Origin: Gammaproteobacteria bacterium
GTDB lineage: Bacteria; Pseudomonadota; Gammaproteobacteria; Steroidobacterales; GCA-2729495
Reading direction: 5' to 3'
Assembly (NCBI GenBank): GCA_023383735.1
Contig: JAHDYN010000125.1
Span: forward strand, 1-5,880
Length of the DNA stretch: 5,880 nucleotides
The notes below the pieces were generated by a model, which worked only from the letters and a program-made list of their open reading frames with translations, was not told where the DNA came from and did no database searches. The translations under genes were made by a program, and so were the position numbers. This document shows positions 1-5,880 of the stretch, piece after piece (the stretch's first letter is position 1; each line of letters begins with the position of its first letter).

Positions 1-2159
1 ATCAGCGTCATGTTGTCCGTCGCACGGAACGAGGTCTCGAGTTCGACACCGTGCACCTCTGACTGCCCGACGTTGCGGATCACCGTCGTACTCAGATAAG
101 TGCCGCTGTTCTGCAGGATCTTCACGCCACTGAACAGGCCCTGGTTCTCCCAGTCGATATAGTAGAGCGCAAGGTTGGTGCTGAGCCTGCCGTCCAGCCA
201 GCTGGCCTTGGCGCCCAGCTCGTAAGTCCACTGCTCCTCCTCCTTGACGATGGCGAGCGACTCGGGAAGACAGGGATTGACCGTCAGGGGCACCGAAGGC
301 GTACAGCCATTCAGGCCGGCAAGCACTGCATTCGGGTCATTGCCGGCGCGGAAGAACTCCGAATTGAAATCACCGGGCTTGTTGCCCTTGGCCGTCAGGA
401 AATACAGCGTCAGCTCGTCAGTCGGCTGCCAGCGCAGCGTGATGCGCGGCGTGAAGTTGCTGAAGTCCAGATCGACCTGTTCCGGCGAACAGACATCGGG
501 ATCGTCCGGGTCGCAGGTGCCGAGCGATCCGCCGTTCAGGGATTTCTCGTCCTTGGCATAGCGTGCCTCGAGCGCCAGCGTCCACTGCTCCGCCAGATCG
601 ATATCCAGGCTGCCAAACACCGCCTTGTTGGTGACATCGATAAAGGTCGAGGGCGTGAAATCGGCAGTGACCGGGCCACCGGCGACAAAAAAGTTGGTCA
701 GGACCAGCGAGGGCCCAAGGTAGCTGCGCTGGCGATTCTCGCGATCCTGATCGTACCAGTAGGCGCCGAGGCTGTAGCGTACGGGCAGATCGCCGGGGGA
801 ATCGACGCGGAACTCCAGCGACTTGTCCTTGATGTCGCGCTGCAGATTGAAATGGAAAAGCCCCCACACTGCACGTGTCTGGGTATGGTCGAGATCAAAG
901 AGCTGCTCGAAATCGTCCTTGTTCCAGGCGCCGCGGGTGGTCAGCGTATAACCGCTGATGTCCTGCACGTATTCCAGCAGCACGCGGTTCTGTTCGCGGT
1001 AGGTGCCCGGCTCCTGGCCGGGAATGGAGTAGTCCTCGGGATGCGGGTCGTCTTCGCTGGGCAATGTGTCGGCGAAACTGTAGGTAACCCCCTCGCGGAT
1101 GTCGGGCAGGTTGATGCGGTTGATCCGCCCGTCGGCACTCCACTTGCCGCAGTAGTCACCGTTGGTCGTCGCGAACCACGGCTCACCCTCGGTACCTGCA
1201 TAGGGCAGGTTGCAGTTCAGCTCGGTTACCAGCAGGTTGGAAAAGTGCGAATCGTCGCTCCTGGTGAAGCCGTACTTGAGACTGAGCTCGGCGTCATCGG
1301 TGGGACGCCATACCAGCTTGCCCAGCAGATCGGTGGTTTCCTCGGCACCCAGCCGGGTGTTGTCCGCCATCTGTGGTGAATCCTTGAGGAAGACGCGCAC
1401 GGGAAAACGCGCATCGGAATCGTAATCGGCCTGCCCTGCCGCCCCCGCCTGCTGCGGATTTGCTGCCGGCTGCCCGGCCTTGAGATCATTTCGCCACTGA
1501 CCGCCATACTCGGACCAGCTGCCGGATACCAGGTAGGAGAATGCGCTGTCGCCGATCGGGCCACTTGCCCAGCCGTTGACGGCGTGGTCATCGTGCGTGC
1601 CCGAGCGGCCGTTGATCTCGGCCTGAAAGGTATCGGTGGGCTTTTTGGTCACGTAGTTCACGGCACCGGCGAATGTCGCCCGGCCAAACTGCGCTGACTG
1701 CGGTCCGCGCAATACCTCGACCCGCTCGACCGCGCTCGTCACCGCCGTCGAAATGCTGCCCGATACGAACACGCCATCGATGAAGTAGGAGGCGTTGGGC
1801 TCGCCGCGACTCACCGGTGCACCCATGCCGCGAATCGTCGGCCGGTCGGTATCACGGCCGGTCTGCTGCAGGGTGCGGAATCCGACCGTGAAGTTGGCGA
1901 TATCGTAGTCGCTGGTGAGGCCGCGTGACTGCAACTGTGCCGCATCAAGCGTCGCGATGGACAGCGGCACGTCCTGCAGGCTCTCTTCGCGCTTGCGTGC
2001 CGTCACGATGATCTCGGTGACACCGGAAATTGCCCCGGAATCCGCGTCCGGTTCGCCGGACTGGGCCAGCAACGGCGCAGCAGAGCCCGGACCAAGGATC
2101 AGCGCCAGAACGAAGGCACGGGCGCAGCCGGCGGCCCGCCCCTTTTGCTGAACAACCAT
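1..2159 (-). CDS. TonB-dependent outer-membrane receptor, C-terminus cut by window edge
   Basis: An outer-membrane beta-barrel receptor that would take up a ligand using TonB/ExbBD energy. Reading leftward from ATG at 2159, the frame is open for 719 residues and leaves the window. Residues 1-33 look like a signal peptide: basic start, hydrophobic AFVLALILG, likely cleavage near LLA-Q. A TonB-box-like stretch TEIIVTAR lies at about 48-55, followed by REESLQDVPLSI, the usual start of the plug domain. Plug hallmarks are PTIRGMG (108-113), SYFIDGVFV (124-132) and ERVEVLRGPQSAQFGRATFA (145-164). The rest is barrel with alternating strands and acidic loops. The family usually has about 750-850 residues, so only the last strands are missing. 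There is no extra N-terminal signalling domain, so it is a transporter rather than a FecA-like transducer. Six cysteines in the mature part form three close pairs (316/337, 549/557, 619/630). The ligand is unknown; the Spinster-type MFS gene upstream suggests an organic compound rather than a siderophore, which is inference. Confidence 0.94.
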   Translation of the reverse strand, partial: MVVQQKGRAAGCARAFVLALILGPGSAAPLLAQSGEPDADSGAISGVTEIIVTARKREESLQDVPLSIATLDAAQLQSRGLTSDYDIANFTVGFRTLQQTGRDTDRPTIRGMGAPVSRGEPNASYFIDGVFVSGSISTAVTSAVERVEVLRGPQSAQFGRATFAGAVNYVTKKPTDTFQAEINGRSGTHDDHAVNGWASGPIGDSAFSYLVSGSWSEYGGQWRNDLKAGQPAANPQQAGAAGQADYDSDARFPVRVFLKDSPQMADNTRLGAEETTDLLGKLVWRPTDDAELSLKYGFTRSDDSHFSNLLVTELNCNLPYAGTEGEPWFATTNGDYCGKWSADGRINRINLPDIREGVTYSFADTLPSEDDPHPEDYSIPGQEPGTYREQNRVLLEYVQDISGYTLTTRGAWNKDDFEQLFDLDHTQTRAVWGLFHFNLQRDIKDKSLEFRVDSPGDLPVRYSLGAYWYDQDRENRQRSYLGPSLVLTNFFVAGGPVTADFTPSTFIDVTNKAVFGSLDIDLAEQWTLALEARYAKDEKSLNGGSLGTCDPDDPDVCSPEQVDLDFSNFTPRITLRWQPTDELTLYFLTAKGNKPGDFNSEFFRAGNDPNAVLAGLNGCTPSVPLTVNPCLPESLAIVKEEEQWTYELGAKASWLDGRLSTNLALYYIDWENQGLFSGVKILQNSGTYLSTTVIRNVGQSEVHGVELETSFRATDNMTL

Positions 2160-2163
2160 CAAA

Positions 2164-2170
2164 CTCCCCC
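2164..2170 (-). promoter_or_regulatory. Shine-Dalgarno sequence of the TonB-dependent receptor
   Basis: On the minus strand GGGGGAG is followed by TTTG and then the ATG at 2159. This purine-rich site, 4 nt from the start, supports the chosen start. The signal peptide begins immediately after that ATG, which fits as well. Confidence 0.6.
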
Positions 2171-2185
2171 ACGCAGCCAACAGTG

Positions 2186-2207
2186 ATGCCGGCCCACCCG
2201 CCGGCAT
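2186..2207 (-). promoter_or_regulatory. Hairpin in the receptor leader: possible attenuator or operator
   Basis: ATGCCGGC (2186-2193) and GCCGGCAT (2200-2207) are perfect 8-bp inverted arms around a 6-nt loop, and two G-U pairs could extend the stem. The stem ends 26 nt before the receptor ATG. It is GC-rich, but no U-tract follows it on the minus strand, so a classical intrinsic terminator is not supported. It could be an attenuating or mRNA-stabilising stem between the transporter and receptor cistrons, or a protein-binding dyad. Confidence 0.4.
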
Positions 2208-2269
2208 TGGTCCGCCGGGATGCTACCCGAAAGCGCGGGCGACACAAAGCAGGAATTCGTCGCCAAGTA

Positions 2270-3616
2270 TCAGCCCGACTGCTCCGCCGCTGCCGCACGA
2301 AATGGCGCCAGCGCTGCCCACAGCGCCAGGGCACCCAGCGGCACGCTGACGCAATTGACCAGGGCCATCGACGACCCGACTGCCAGCGGATCACCGAACA
2401 CGGCGTCGGTAATCACACCCACCGCGGTCGGGCCGAGACCGGCAGTGACCAGGTTGAGCACCAGCATCCAGGTCGCGGAGATCTGCGCGCGCATCTGGTT
2501 GGGTGCGATCACCTGCAAGGCGGCCGGTGCCACCGCCATCGACAGGCTGGCCACGAAGACCAGCGGACAGAACAGTGCAACGGCCACAGCCGGTGTGCTG
2601 ATCGTCGTGGCGAGCGCACAGAGCGGCACCAGCAGGATGGCAGCCAGCAAGCCCACCCGCAGCGTCCCGTCACGGTAACCGCGTTGCTGGAACATGTCGG
2701 CCAGCCAACCGCCGGCATAGACGCCGAGCGGCGACAGCACGACCAGAATGCTGCCCATGGTCAGCGCCGCCTGCGGCGGGCTGTATCCGAGCACACGCAC
2801 GAAATAGGTGAAGCCCCAGGTAATCGTCGTGGTGATCGGCACTGCCAGCAACGCAAAGCCGATGAAGTGCATGACGAACACGCGCCAGCGTTGCACCGCA
2901 TAGCGCACCACCGTGCCGAAAGGAATACCCGCGCCGTGCCCGGCCAGCGTGCCGCGCCGTGCCGGTTCACGTACCGTCAGCATCAGCAGGGCGATCAGCA
3001 CGCCCGGCAGACCCACGGCAAACAGCACCATCTGCCAGGGCCGTACAGCGCCGATGAGCGGCAGGCTGATCGCGCCGGCCTGGCTGACAAGCTGTATCAC
3101 CAGTCCGCCCACGAGAAACGACAGGCCCGCGCCGAAGAATGCGCCGGCCTGATAGACGCCGATCGCGCGGCCGAGCTTCTCACGCGGAAAATAGTCGGCG
3201 ATCATCGAATAGGCAGCCGGCGAAAGCGCCGCCTCCCCCACGCCCACGCCCACGCGGGCCAGGAACAGCTCCCAGAAGTTGCGCGCCAGACCGCAGACTG
3301 CGGTCATCACGCTCCACAGGAACACACCCCAGCCGATGATCGCGCGACGGCTGTAGCGATCGGCAAGCCGGCCGATCGGCAAGCCGACCGCCGCATAGAA
3401 CACGGCAAATGCGAGGCCCTGCAAGACACCAAGCTGCGTATCCGTGAGGCCGAGGTCCTGCTTGAGCGGCTCCACAAGCATCGCCAGGATGATGCGATCG
3501 ATAAACGAGAAGATGAACGCAACGACAAGGATGGCGAGCGCGTACCAGGCAACGGCTGGCCGCGGCCAGGGCTCTGCCGCCGGTGACAGGCTCGGATCCT
3601 GTCCTGCTGCACCCAT
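2270..3616 (-). CDS. Spinster-like MFS transporter
   Basis: A 448-residue inner-membrane secondary transporter of the major facilitator superfamily. It has about 12 hydrophobic segments, a cytoplasmic tail of about 20 residues before TM1, and a hydrophilic central loop (about 216-245) between the six-helix halves. Spinster-type hallmarks are FSFIDRIILAMLVEPLK in TM1 (36-52), LGLTDTQLG (55-63), the MFS motif A version GRLADRYSRR (82-91), ARVGVGVGEAALSPAAYSMI (120-139) with R121 and E128 in TM4, and AGGWLADMFQQRG (301-313), the motif A echo in the second half. Length is normal and no residue is obviously missing. The start is ATG at 3616, overlapping the chaperone stop by one base (TGATG). No clear Shine-Dalgarno precedes it, so coupled reinitiation is likely. 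Bacterial Spinster-like proteins often sit near TonB receptors and catabolic genes for lipophilic or aromatic compounds. The substrate and direction of transport cannot be read from sequence. Confidence 0.92.
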   Translation of the reverse strand: MGAAGQDPSLSPAAEPWPRPAVAWYALAILVVAFIFSFIDRIILAMLVEPLKQDLGLTDTQLGVLQGLAFAVFYAAVGLPIGRLADRYSRRAIIGWGVFLWSVMTAVCGLARNFWELFLARVGVGVGEAALSPAAYSMIADYFPREKLGRAIGVYQAGAFFGAGLSFLVGGLVIQLVSQAGAISLPLIGAVRPWQMVLFAVGLPGVLIALLMLTVREPARRGTLAGHGAGIPFGTVVRYAVQRWRVFVMHFIGFALLAVPITTTITWGFTYFVRVLGYSPPQAALTMGSILVVLSPLGVYAGGWLADMFQQRGYRDGTLRVGLLAAILLVPLCALATTISTPAVAVALFCPLVFVASLSMAVAPAALQVIAPNQMRAQISATWMLVLNLVTAGLGPTAVGVITDAVFGDPLAVGSSMALVNCVSVPLGALALWAALAPFRAAAAEQSG

Positions 3617-4329
3617 CAGGATGGCGGGATGTCGCCGAGGGAGATCGTCGACTGCTGCCAGGCCAGGTCCTCATCGAGGAAATCGCGCAGTGCCGCCACC
3701 ACCCGCGCATACAGGGAGCCCGGCGCAAGCTGCTCCACCTGGGCTGCAAAGCGCGGCACCCAGCTCATCAGGTGCCGCTCGGCAAAGTCCAGCTGCGCGA
3801 GCTGGTAGGACAGCACGCCTTCGCCCTGTTCGGATTCCCTGAAGCACAGGTAATGCATGAATTCGAGTTCCAGCGACAGGTGATCCGGCTGCCAGGCGAA
3901 CTTCTCGTCGAGGACATAACCGAAGTAGTCATAAAACCGCACCACGTCCTCACGCGTGCCGGCCCGCTGCCCGGTCTGCAGATCCTCGCGAATCGGCACC
4001 GGCGGCCCATCACTGCCGACCTCGAACAAGCCGCTGTATTCAGCCTGCAGCTGCGCCAGTTCCGCCGAGCCGACTTCGGCAAGCAGGGCGTCCAGCGTCT
4101 CGCCGAGACCAACGCGCGCCAGAAGTCCCGCACGCACATCGACCTCGTGCGGCGAAGCCATCAACTCGGAGAATGCGGCGTAACACAGGCAGCGAAATGC
4201 AGCCGACTCCGCCGTGTCCCGGTTCACCACGGAGCGCGATACGCCAGGGGCATTGCCGGCTGTTGCCACGCCGCCCATCAGCCTTGTCGCAAACCAGCGG
4301 CAGTTTGCCTGTATCTGTTCATGCGCCAT
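3616..4329 (-). CDS. TorD/DmsD/NarJ-family molybdoenzyme assembly chaperone
   Basis: A cytoplasmic all-helical chaperone of the type that binds the apo catalytic subunit of a DMSO-reductase-family enzyme, often its Tat signal, until molybdenum cofactor is loaded. From ATG 4329 it has 237 residues, close to the family's usual 190-240. Visible are the first helix AFRCLCYAAFSELMASP (about 44-60), YSGLFEVGSDGPPVPIREDL (98-117), and the signature VVRFYDYFGYVLDEKF (129-144) followed by QPDHLSLELEFMHYLCFRE (147-165). The latter matches the family's PDHL..ELEFM core, with Q where many members have E before PDH. The PP-P-RED and FMHYL.FRE wording suggests the chaperones of type II enzymes (the delta subunits of ethylbenzene, dimethylsulfide or selenate enzymes), but this is a moderate inference. 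The start is uncertain: TTG 4398 and ATG 4374 lie in a candidate promoter, while ATG 4278 is also possible and would leave only 23 residues before the first helix. No catalytic subunit is adjacent in the window; moeA lies divergently upstream. Confidence 0.87.
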   Translation of the reverse strand: MAHEQIQANCRWFATRLMGGVATAGNAPGVSRSVVNRDTAESAAFRCLCYAAFSELMASPHEVDVRAGLLARVGLGETLDALLAEVGSAELAQLQAEYSGLFEVGSDGPPVPIREDLQTGQRAGTREDVVRFYDYFGYVLDEKFAWQPDHLSLELEFMHYLCFRESEQGEGVLSYQLAQLDFAERHLMSWVPRFAAQVEQLAPGSLYARVVAALRDFLDEDLAWQQSTISLGDIPPS

Positions 4330-4346
4330 CCATGCTTCATGGCGCA
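4322..4346. repeat. 8-bp inverted repeat overlapping the chaperone start
   Basis: TGCGCCAT (4322-4329) and ATGGCGCA (4339-4346) are perfect inverted arms around a 9-nt spacer. On the minus-strand transcript the second arm begins with the candidate chaperone ATG at 4329, so folding would hide the start codon. As DNA it could instead be an operator dyad, lying downstream of the candidate chaperone promoter and upstream of moeA. Chance alone gives roughly one such dyad in a window of this size, so location is the main argument. Confidence 0.4.
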
Positions 4347-4369
4347 AAGACCGCGCCTGGAAGTGTGGC

Positions 4370-4398
4370 AACATACCGGGACAGCAGCGCGGCAACAA
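4370..4398 (-). promoter_or_regulatory. Candidate sigma70 promoter of the chaperone-transporter unit
   Basis: On the minus strand TTGTTG (4393-4398) is a -35-like hexamer and TATGTT (4370-4375) a -10-like hexamer, separated by exactly 17 bp. Matches are 3/6 and 4/6. Transcription would begin near 4363 and leave a leader of about 34 nt before ATG 4329. If real, it excludes TTG 4398 and ATG 4374 as translation starts. I see no equally good plus-strand promoter for moeA in 4330-4423. Confidence 0.35.
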
Positions 4399-4412
4399 GC
4401 CGTTACACCACC

Positions 4413-4416
4413 AGGA
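4413..4416 (+). promoter_or_regulatory. Shine-Dalgarno sequence that decides the moeA start
   Basis: AGGA ends 7 nt before GTG 4424. The open frame extends back to 4214, but that part is antisense to the chaperone gene and has no MoeA-like sequence. The ribosome site and the protein alignment (ISYQEALGIILAES as the usual MoeA N-terminal helix) both select the GTG. Confidence 0.7.
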
Positions 4417-4423
4417 CCGACCC

Positions 4424-5662
4424 GTGATCAGCTACCAGGAAGCGCTCGGCATCATCCTCGCCGAGTCCGCCGTGCGGGGCCGGCGCAGCGTTCCATTGCA
4501 TGCGGCGGCCGGCCACATCAGCGCCGAAGCACTGCATGCCCGCCTCGATGTGCCGGCCTTTGCCAATGCCGCCATGGATGGCTACGCCGTGGCCGCCGCG
4601 GACACCGCGAAGGCCAGCGAGCAACAGCCGCTGATCCTGCCCGTTGCAGGAAGCGTCGCAGCAGGTCTTGCGCCGTTCCGCGCGACGGCCGGCAGTACCT
4701 GGGAAATCATGACCGGCGCACCGGTGCCGGCCGGTCTCGATGCCGTGGTGCCGGTCGAGCGTATTGCCGAACACGTGCCGGGTGGACCGGCCCCGACCAC
4801 GATTCGCCTGCTGCAACCGGCGCAGCCCGGCCAGAACGTGCGGCAGATGAGCGAAGACTTCCGGCGCGGCGACCTGGTCGTCAAGGCCGGCACCCGCCTC
4901 GCACCCCACCACCTGATGGGGCTTGCTGCCTGCGGCCTGGATGAAGTGAGCGTCTGCGAGACGCCGCGCGTGGCGATCCTGACCACCGGCAGCGAGCTGG
5001 CGAGCAGTGGCAGCACACTGCGGCACGGGCAGATCCGGGATGCCAACGGTCCCTATCTGCACGCCCTGCTCGCCCACCTGGGCATCGCCGGCGGTACGCA
5101 CGGTACGGCAGCAGATACCGTGACTGCGCTGCGCGATGAGCTGGCGCAACTGGCCGATGGCTGCGAGCTGCTCCTCACCACCGGCGGCGTCTCGGCGGGC
5201 CGCCTTGACCTGGTACCGGATGTGGTGCGTGCGCTCGGCGGCGAAATCCTGTTTCACAAGGTCGCCATCCGGCCCGGCAAACCGATCCTCTATGCGCGTC
5301 TGCCCGGCGGCAAGCACCTGTTTGGTCTGCCCGGCAATCCGCTGGCGGTTGCGGTCGGCATGCGATTCTTCGTCATGCCGGCGCTGCGCGCGCTGCAGGG
5401 CATGGCGCAGGAGGTCTTCACGCCGGCGATCTGCGACGAAGCGGTGCGCAGCCGCGGCAAGCTGCGCTTCTTTGCCAAGGCCCATCGCACGGTGGATCCG
5501 GAGGCCCGCAGCCGGGTACAGATCCTGCCGGGGCAGGAGTCGTTCCGGATCGGCTCCTTGCTCAAAGCCAACTGCTGGGCCGTGATCCCCGAAGGCAACG
5601 AGCTGCTGCCGGCAGGCAGCACGGTACTCACGGCGCCGCTTTATCCGGACGATGCGCCGTAA
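4424..5662 (+). CDS. moeA: Molybdopterin molybdenumtransferase MoeA
   Basis: A cytoplasmic enzyme that inserts molybdate into adenylylated molybdopterin, releasing AMP and giving Mo-molybdopterin, the last common step of molybdenum cofactor synthesis. From GTG 4424 it has 412 residues, the normal length. The N-terminal MoeA domain covers about 5-165, with VPAFANAAMDGYAV (43-56), IMTGAPVPAGLDAVVPVE (95-112) and GQNVRQMSEDFRRGD (136-150). The MoCF-binding domain covers about 183-318, with ILTTGSEL (185-192), RDANGPYL (205-212), TTGGVSAGRLD (252-262), AIRPGKP (281-287) and GLPGNPLAVAV (301-311). The C-terminal domain follows at about 335-405. The acidic residues of the MDGY, EDF and GGVS..xxD motifs are present, so the enzyme looks active. 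It is divergent from the chaperone gene and convergent with mobB, so it is probably expressed as a single gene from the short upstream region. The GTG start may lower its output. Confidence 0.97.
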   Translation: MISYQEALGIILAESAVRGRRSVPLHAAAGHISAEALHARLDVPAFANAAMDGYAVAAADTAKASEQQPLILPVAGSVAAGLAPFRATAGSTWEIMTGAPVPAGLDAVVPVERIAEHVPGGPAPTTIRLLQPAQPGQNVRQMSEDFRRGDLVVKAGTRLAPHHLMGLAACGLDEVSVCETPRVAILTTGSELASSGSTLRHGQIRDANGPYLHALLAHLGIAGGTHGTAADTVTALRDELAQLADGCELLLTTGGVSAGRLDLVPDVVRALGGEILFHKVAIRPGKPILYARLPGGKHLFGLPGNPLAVAVGMRFFVMPALRALQGMAQEVFTPAICDEAVRSRGKLRFFAKAHRTVDPEARSRVQILPGQESFRIGSLLKANCWAVIPEGNELLPAGSTVLTAPLYPDDAP

Positions 5663-5667
5663 CCGGG

Positions 5668-5880
5668 CTATCGAGGTTCGGGGACAGGTGGCAGCCCGAC
5701 GGACTGCAGGACGAAGTCGGCAATCAGACTGACATCGCTGCGGGCGAGTACCCGACAGCTCTCGTCGGGCAGCGGCACATCGGACACGATCGCCAGGATG
5801 GCTGCATCGTTCGCGGCCAGCGGAGCGGCTGGCGCCTCGCTGCGACGGATCTCGATACGCGGATGGCTGCCGTGCTTCCA
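5668..5880 (-). CDS. mobB: Molybdopterin-guanine dinucleotide biosynthesis protein MobB, C-terminal part
   Basis: The last 70 residues of a frame entering from the right edge and ending at TAG (5668-5670). The visible start WKHGSHPRIEIRR matches the conserved EG(F/W)KH...PKIE(V/I).R segment of MobB. It is followed by NDAAILAIVSDVPLP (about 24-38), equivalent to the D..I.AI.SD.PL core, and a closing SDVSLIADFVL helix (48-58). MobB is a small GTP-binding P-loop protein that assists MobA in attaching GMP to Mo-molybdopterin to make the MGD form used by DMSO-reductase-family enzymes. The P-loop lies outside the window, so integrity cannot be judged, and a fusion to another domain further upstream cannot be excluded. 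Its presence beside moeA and a TorD-type chaperone fits a bis-MGD enzyme as the client. Confidence 0.85.
   Translation of the reverse strand, partial: WKHGSHPRIEIRRSEAPAAPLAANDAAILAIVSDVPLPDESCRVLARSDVSLIADFVLQSVGLPPVPEPR

Larger units (their letters stand above)
2160..2269 (-). other. Intergenic leader between MFS transporter and TonB receptor
   Basis: This 110-bp gap lies between the transporter stop and the receptor start, both on the minus strand. It holds the receptor's ribosome binding site, a perfect hairpin (2186-2207) and a weak sigma70-like pair: TTGTGT (2242-2247) and TAGCAT (2220-2225), 16 bp apart, with only 3/6 and 4/6 consensus matches. The receptor could therefore have its own promoter or be read through from the transporter. 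I see no coding capacity here, although one spurious plus-strand frame crosses it. Confidence 0.4.

Noticed and set aside
852..1379. A 175-codon plus-strand open frame inside the receptor
   Set aside because: It is antisense to the intact receptor frame, which reads through this region without a stop.
2186..2207. Rho-independent terminator of the MFS gene
   Set aside because: The stem is good but no U-run follows on the minus strand, so I list it only as a possible regulatory hairpin.
3237..3254. Three tandem CCCACG hexamers
   Set aside because: They encode the Val-Gly repeat of the conserved ARVGVGVGEA motif in TM4 of the MFS transporter, so protein constraint explains them.
3358..3386. 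13-bp direct repeat GATCGGCAAGCCG with 16-bp period
   Set aside because: It lies in the motif A region (GLPIGRLADR) of the transporter and the two copies are read in different frames. It looks like coding coincidence, and the frame is intact.
2030..3586. A 518-codon plus-strand open frame
   Set aside because: It is antisense to the MFS gene, begins inside the receptor gene, crosses the intergenic hairpin, and its product is low-complexity and rich in Arg, His and Gln. It is a typical shadow frame in GC-rich DNA.
4214..4423. N-terminal extension of MoeA to the first ATG of its frame
   Set aside because: The extra 70 residues are antisense to the chaperone and do not resemble MoeA. GTG 4424 has a well-placed AGGA and gives the standard length.
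3583..4944. A 453-codon plus-strand open frame
   Set aside because: It spans the antisense of the chaperone and then runs out of frame through moeA. It has no recognisable domain, whereas the overlapped genes have clear family motifs.
4403..5485. A 360-codon minus-strand open frame opposite moeA
   Set aside because: It is the mirror of moeA's codon bias, with no family-like motif and no ribosome site of note.

Overview
The window is GC-rich DNA with densely packed genes and continuous reading frames, and I saw no insertion sequence, tRNA, rRNA or CRISPR array. A large TonB-dependent receptor with a 'TEIIVTARKRE...QDVP' N-terminus and a Spinster-type MFS transporter point to a Gram-negative proteobacterium. 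Receptors of this type are abundant in sphingomonads, caulobacters and some Gammaproteobacteria that degrade lipophilic compounds. The exact lineage cannot be read from the sequence.

Layout: (1) 1-2159, minus strand: a TonB-dependent outer-membrane receptor with its N-terminus intact, running off the left edge. (2) 2160-2269: a 110-bp leader or intergenic stretch with a perfect 8-bp hairpin and a good Shine-Dalgarno sequence for the receptor. (3) 2270-3616, minus strand: a complete Spinster-like MFS transporter. (4) 3616-4329, minus strand: a TorD/DmsD/NarJ-family molybdoenzyme chaperone whose stop codon overlaps the transporter start as TGATG. (5) 4330-4423: a short divergent promoter region with a candidate minus-strand promoter and an inverted repeat reaching into the chaperone start. 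(6) 4424-5662, plus strand: moeA (molybdenum insertion into molybdopterin), starting at GTG. (7) 5668-5880, minus strand: the C-terminal 70 residues of mobB (molybdopterin-guanine dinucleotide biosynthesis adaptor), convergent with moeA and 5 bp away, running off the right edge.

Together, three genes (TorD-like chaperone, MoeA, MobB) serve production of a molybdenum bis-MGD enzyme and its folding or cofactor loading. The chaperone is transcriptionally, and probably translationally, linked to an inner-membrane transporter, with an outer-membrane receptor in the same direction. My reading is that this is the edge of an accessory locus for uptake and molybdoenzyme-dependent oxidation or reduction of some organic substrate. 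The catalytic subunits are not in the window and the substrate is unknown. I see no clearly undescribed system in these bases. The most unusual point is the pairing of an orphan molybdoenzyme chaperone with a Spinster/TonB uptake pair.
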